From Nodularia sp. NIES-3585 (lineage in GTDB: Bacteria > Cyanobacteriota > Cyanobacteriia > Cyanobacteriales > Nostocaceae): DNA of 64,000 bases. A program made the translations under genes and the position numbers. The stretch covers positions 135,567 to 199,566 of the forward strand of contig NZ_BDUB01000001.1 of assembly GCF_002218065.1 (NCBI RefSeq), read 5' to 3'. Below are positions 61,004 through 64,000 of this stretch, one piece after another. The notes under the pieces are model-generated. The model worked only from the letters and a program-made list of their open reading frames with translations. It had not been told where the DNA came from and ran no database searches. Within the stretch, counting starts at the first letter, position 1. The number at the start of each line of letters is the position of its first letter.

Positions 61004-61789
61004 ATGACCGCCAGTAGTCCCACAATTTTAGCTTTAGACTTTGATGGAGTAATTTGCGATGGACTAATAGAATATTTTGAAGTCGCATGGCGCACATACT
61101 GTCAAATTTGGTCACCCGTAGACGATACACCAGCAGATGATTTAGCTTTAAGATTTTATCGCCTCCGACCTGTGATTGAAACAGGTTGGGAAATGCCAGT
61201 ACTAATCAAAGCCTTGGTAGATAAAATTTCTGAGTCAAAAATTCTTCAAGAGTGGGTGACGATTACGCCACAAATTTTATTAGAGCATAATCTCCAGTCC
61301 CAAACAATTGGTGCAAAACTAGACAATTTGCGGGATGAATGGATTACTACAGATTTAGAGGGTTGGCTAAGTCTGCATAAATTTTATCCGGGTGTAGTAG
61401 AAAAAATTAAACTCACCATTGCTAGTGAAACCAGATTATACATTGTCACCACGAAAGAAGGGCGCTTCGTGCAGCAGTTGTTACAAAGAGAAGGCGTAAA
61501 TTTACCACCCACAGCGATTTTTGGTAAAGAAGTTAAACGTCCTAAATACGAAATTCTGCGAGAATTAATTCACAAAGCCGAGAAAACACCAGTTAGTTTG
61601 TGGTTTGTAGAAGACAGAATCAAGACATTGCAGTTAGTTCAACAGCAAACAGACTTGGAAGATGTAAAACTTTTCTTGGCAGACTGGGGCTATAATACGC
61701 AAACAGAAAGAAAAGCTGCCCAAGATGATCCGCGAATTCAGGTATTAACTTTACCTCAGTTTACTAAAGATTTCACTGGGTGGTTATAA
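61004..61789 (+). CDS. HAD family hydrolase
   Basis: A 261-residue protein with HAD motif I LALDFDGVICDGLIEYFE near residue 9 and motif II LYIVTTKEGRF. The Lys of motif III is in FGKEVKRPKYEIL and the acidic motif IV is in LWFVEDRIKTLQLV. The cap (residues ~30-140) is helical and not typical of the beta-phosphoglucomutase class. The substrate is unknown. It is monocistronic, with its promoter in the AT-rich sequence after 60860. Confidence 0.87.
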   Translation: MTASSPTILALDFDGVICDGLIEYFEVAWRTYCQIWSPVDDTPADDLALRFYRLRPVIETGWEMPVLIKALVDKISESKILQEWVTITPQILLEHNLQSQTIGAKLDNLRDEWITTDLEGWLSLHKFYPGVVEKIKLTIASETRLYIVTTKEGRFVQQLLQREGVNLPPTAIFGKEVKRPKYEILRELIHKAEKTPVSLWFVEDRIKTLQLVQQQTDLEDVKLFLADWGYNTQTERKAAQDDPRIQVLTLPQFTKDFTGWL

Positions 61790-61837
61790 CTTCACCCACA
61801 TAAAACCGCAACATATTAGACATCTTCTACGAAGAAC

Positions 61838-61894
61838 GTAGGGTGGGTATAGCCCAAGGGGCATGGCTGCGCTAAAGCGACAGCCTAACCCACC
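61838..61894. repeat. Inverted repeat with GTAGGGTGGGT ends
   Basis: GTAGGGTGGGT at the left and CAGCCTAACCCACC at the right form an imperfect palindrome. It resembles the core of family A and the 60717 repeat, with GGGT and ACCC in place of TGTG and CACA. Confidence 0.5.
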
Positions 61895-62011
61895 ATCAAC
61901 TATGAAGTTTATAGTGTATTCAATACCTTCCTAATACATCCGACCAATTGAATATTTTATTATTTACAAGTCCCGTATAGTAAAAATTACCAGTAAACTA
62001 AAGATTATTTT

Positions 62012-63187
62012 ATGCTTGATCTCACAAAATTGGCGCGACAAATGCAGGGTTTAAGTGAGCATCTTAACTTAGAAGCTGCTGCTGGTCGCCAGCGATTAGA
62101 ATTAGCGCAACAACATTTAAAAAATGCTTATGAGTGTCAACAAGATTTAATTGAGCGTCAGGAAAAATGGCGCGATCGCATTATCTTTCCCAATGCTACA
62201 CCCATTGAGCCACTAGAAACCTGCATTGATATCCCCGTCCCCCCGAAAGTGCATACAGTCATCTCTACAGATGGTTCCCAAATTGCCCCCAATCATCATG
62301 AAATTGCTTATTGCTATCTGTTGAATATTGGCAGAGTAGTTTTACACTACGGACAAAATCGCCAACCATTACTTGATAGTTTACCAGAGGTATTTTATCG
62401 CCCAGAAGATTTATATGTGTCTCGGCAATGGGGAATTAAAACTGAGGAATGGATGGGTTACCGTCGGACTGCTTCCGAAACCACAGTTTTGGCAGAATTG
62501 GCTTGTGCGGCGAAAGGGGAAGCACCAGCTTTAGCAATGGTGGATGGTTCCTTAATTTACTGGTTTTTGGAACAATTACCTATGGATGCACGCGATCGCA
62601 TCTTACCTCCGATTCTGGAAGCTTGGCAACAAATGAGTGCAGCGAAAATTCCGATCATGGGATATCTTAGCGCCTCTCGTAATATCGACTGTACCAACTT
62701 CTTACGGTTGTTGGCTTGTCCCCATCCAGTTCCTGATTGTAAGAGTTATTGCCCAGACCAACTAGAGCAAGTACCTTGTAAACTTTTTGACACTTTGCGA
62801 GATACTACCCTGTGGGGAACCAAACTACAACCAGGACAAAGGGGACCACTGTGGCGTAGCAATAACCGGATTTTAGAACTCTATGGAGAGCAAAGCGTTT
62901 ATTTTTGCCATGTCCACGTCGGTAGTGAAATTGCGCGTATCGAAGTTCCGGCATGGGTAGCTGAGGATACAGCCATGTTTAATCAAGGATTGGGATTAAT
63001 GTTAGCACAGGTGCAGAAAGGCTATGGCTACCCTGTTGCGATCGCGGAAGCGCATAATCAGGCTGTGGTACGAGGGGGAGATAGAACTCGGTTCTTCGCC
63101 CTGTTAGAAAGACAAATGATTAAAGCCGGTTTGCGAAACGTGGGAACTTCTTACAAAGAAGCCAGAAAACGCGGCAGCATAGCTTAA
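62012..63187 (+). CDS. nurA: NurA-domain nuclease-like protein
   Basis: A 391-residue protein with a NurA domain (5'-3' nuclease family linked to HerA in archaea). The metal-site strand is VHTVISTDGSQIAPNHHEIA (~80-99, Asp in S-T-D-G-S-Q), with further acidic motif ALAMVDGSLIYWFLEQL (~174-190) and the C-terminal GYPVAIAEAHNQAVVRGGDR. The N-terminus is a coiled-coil (LAQQHLKNAYECQQDLIERQ). No herA gene is adjacent. The role, presumably in DNA end processing, is inferred from the family. Confidence 0.88.
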   Translation: MLDLTKLARQMQGLSEHLNLEAAAGRQRLELAQQHLKNAYECQQDLIERQEKWRDRIIFPNATPIEPLETCIDIPVPPKVHTVISTDGSQIAPNHHEIAYCYLLNIGRVVLHYGQNRQPLLDSLPEVFYRPEDLYVSRQWGIKTEEWMGYRRTASETTVLAELACAAKGEAPALAMVDGSLIYWFLEQLPMDARDRILPPILEAWQQMSAAKIPIMGYLSASRNIDCTNFLRLLACPHPVPDCKSYCPDQLEQVPCKLFDTLRDTTLWGTKLQPGQRGPLWRSNNRILELYGEQSVYFCHVHVGSEIARIEVPAWVAEDTAMFNQGLGLMLAQVQKGYGYPVAIAEAHNQAVVRGGDRTRFFALLERQMIKAGLRNVGTSYKEARKRGSIA

Positions 63188-63406
63188 ATCAGTTATCAGT
63201 TATCGAAATGTTTGGAGTTTCACAGTTTCAATTTCTAACCAACATTTTTCGGCTATGTTCTGTAAATCTAAAAATCAAAATTGCCATGCCAGCCTAGGAC
63301 TGACACAGCATGAATTAATTTAATTTATATTAAAATCAGATGTGGTTGCTCATTCTCCCAGCTAGCAGCACGGGAGATGTAGCACTTTCCGTCCAAATTG
63401 ATCAAT

Positions 63407-64000
63407 TTACGCTTTTACTGTCGCTTGCTGTTTGCGCTTGCGAACAGAGGTAACACCGAAAGCACCTAAGCCTAAAAGACCAATTAGAGAAGCAGGTTCA
63501 GGTACAGGTGTGGGTACAGGAGTTTCGGGAGCCTGGAAGTTAGTAATGGTAGCAGTCGCAGCACCGAATGTGTTGGTGAAAGTCTGAACTGCAAAGCCGA
63601 ATCTCTCTCCCGCGTTCACGGAAAAAGTAGAACCAACAACACTTTGTGTGCTAGCGTTTCCAGAGGTCAGTTGTGTAAACACACCATTGAGAATGAAGCC
63701 AAAAGGATCTGAGTTAGCTCCGATAAAATCATTAGTGCTATAGCTCCAATCAAAGCTAACATCACCACTAGCAGCTGCAATTGTTGTATAAGCAGTTTGA
63801 CCACTTGCGAAATCAAATGCACCGCTATCACTACCTGTGATGCTAATTGATAAGGGAGTGTTAGTTGTATCTACAGATCCTTGAATTGCTCCAGCATTTC
63901 CTTGCGTGGTGATGTTAGTTAAAGTCCAATTGCTGGGAGCATAACTTCCTGAAAATCCAGAAGCAGCTTGAGCGGTTCCTGATACTGACAGTGCAAGTAC
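63407..64000 (-). CDS. PEP-CTERM-anchored exported protein, N-terminus outside window
   Basis: On the minus strand the frame is open from the window edge (64000) through to the stop at 63407, at least 197 residues; any start at 63682 would be inside the gene. The first visible residues VLALSVSGTAQAASGFSGSY look like the end of a signal peptide. The body is beta-rich and Ser/Thr/Gly/Asn-rich. The C-terminus is a PEP-CTERM sorting signal: VPEPASLIGLLGLGAFGV followed by RKRKQ. It is handled by an exosortase for surface or matrix delivery; its function is unknown. Confidence 0.9.
   Translation of the reverse strand, partial: VLALSVSGTAQAASGFSGSYAPSNWTLTNITTQGNAGAIQGSVDTTNTPLSISITGSDSGAFDFASGQTAYTTIAAASGDVSFDWSYSTNDFIGANSDPFGFILNGVFTQLTSGNASTQSVVGSTFSVNAGERFGFAVQTFTNTFGAATATITNFQAPETPVPTPVPEPASLIGLLGLGAFGVTSVRKRKQQATVKA

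Noticed and set aside
63407-63682. PEP-CTERM gene starting at 63682 (91 codons)
   Set aside because: The frame is open to the window edge with a signal-peptide-like end; GTG 63682 is an internal Val codon.
1-64000. tRNA, rRNA, tmRNA or RNase P RNA genes
   Set aside because: I looked through the intergenic regions for cloverleaf and conserved stems and found none that I could support.

Overview
The window looks like the chromosome of a filamentous, probably heterocyst-forming, cyanobacterium of the Nostoc/Anabaena/Nodularia type. The grounds are frequent HIP1 octamers (GCGATCGC) in most genes, carotenoid genes crtO, cruF and cruG, a SecA without the C-terminal zinc tail, a RelN-type antitoxin, tandem heptamer repeats (STRRs), many small inverted-repeat elements (MITE-like), and a CRISPR array with the ATTGAAAC handle. 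I found no rRNA or tRNA gene and no full-length transposase.

Layout. 1-2.7 kb: a MocR/PdxR regulator (running off the left edge) divergent from two GNAT acetyltransferases and a PNPOx-like flavoprotein. 2.7-8.8 kb: short RecQ, an orphan RelE/ParE-like ORF, and a leftward nucleoside salvage group (nucleoside hydrolase, 5'-nucleotidase, truncated nucleosidase) below pheS. 9-13.5 kb: surE, a metallo-beta-lactamase-fold protein, ribF, a MoxR ATPase. 13.5-19.6 kb: three toxin-antitoxin loci (relN with a nonsense-mutated relE, mazEF, vapBC) around a diheme cytochrome c gene and secA. 19.9-26.5 kb: an FHA-GAF-class III cyclase, an unknown six-helix membrane protein, a secreted protein, tldD and pmbA. 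26.5-27.3 kb: a CRISPR array of 8 repeats and 7 spacers with no cas genes nearby, then gatA. 28.8-33.9 kb: two RodZ-type HTH/membrane proteins, an alpha/beta hydrolase, a HAD phosphatase and nagB. 34-41 kb: carotenoid genes (crtO, cruF, cruG) around rplU-rpmA, in a repeat-rich setting. 41-47.5 kb: rnhA with an extra C-terminal domain, a TPR protein, and a four-gene Gld-type ABC exporter. 48-55.7 kb: purU, a SnoaL-like protein, a quinone oxidoreductase, hisS, and a leftward group of nitrilase-fold protein, aldehyde dehydrogenase and DUF3598-like protein. 55.9-60.6 kb: a Zn/Mn ABC transporter locus with a divergent solute-binding protein. 61-64 kb: a HAD hydrolase, a NurA-domain protein, and a PEP-CTERM protein cut by the right edge.

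The most interesting object is a two-gene cassette (57850-59770), an OLD/AAA15-like ATPase overlapping a TOPRIM-like protein, lying exactly between the ATPase and permease genes of the Zn/Mn transporter. It has no HIP1 site, whereas its neighbours are rich in them. Its layout resembles ATPase+TOPRIM anti-phage systems (PARIS-like, OLD, Gabija), but I cannot assign it to a described type. Also notable are a nitrilase-fold protein whose catalytic Lys and Cys positions read Arg and Ser, a CRISPR spacer whose complement encodes a collagen-like Gly-X-Y string, tandem 33-bp repeats in the metal transporter promoter, and several families of small inverted-repeat elements, one of which supplies a misleading upstream start for the MoxR gene.
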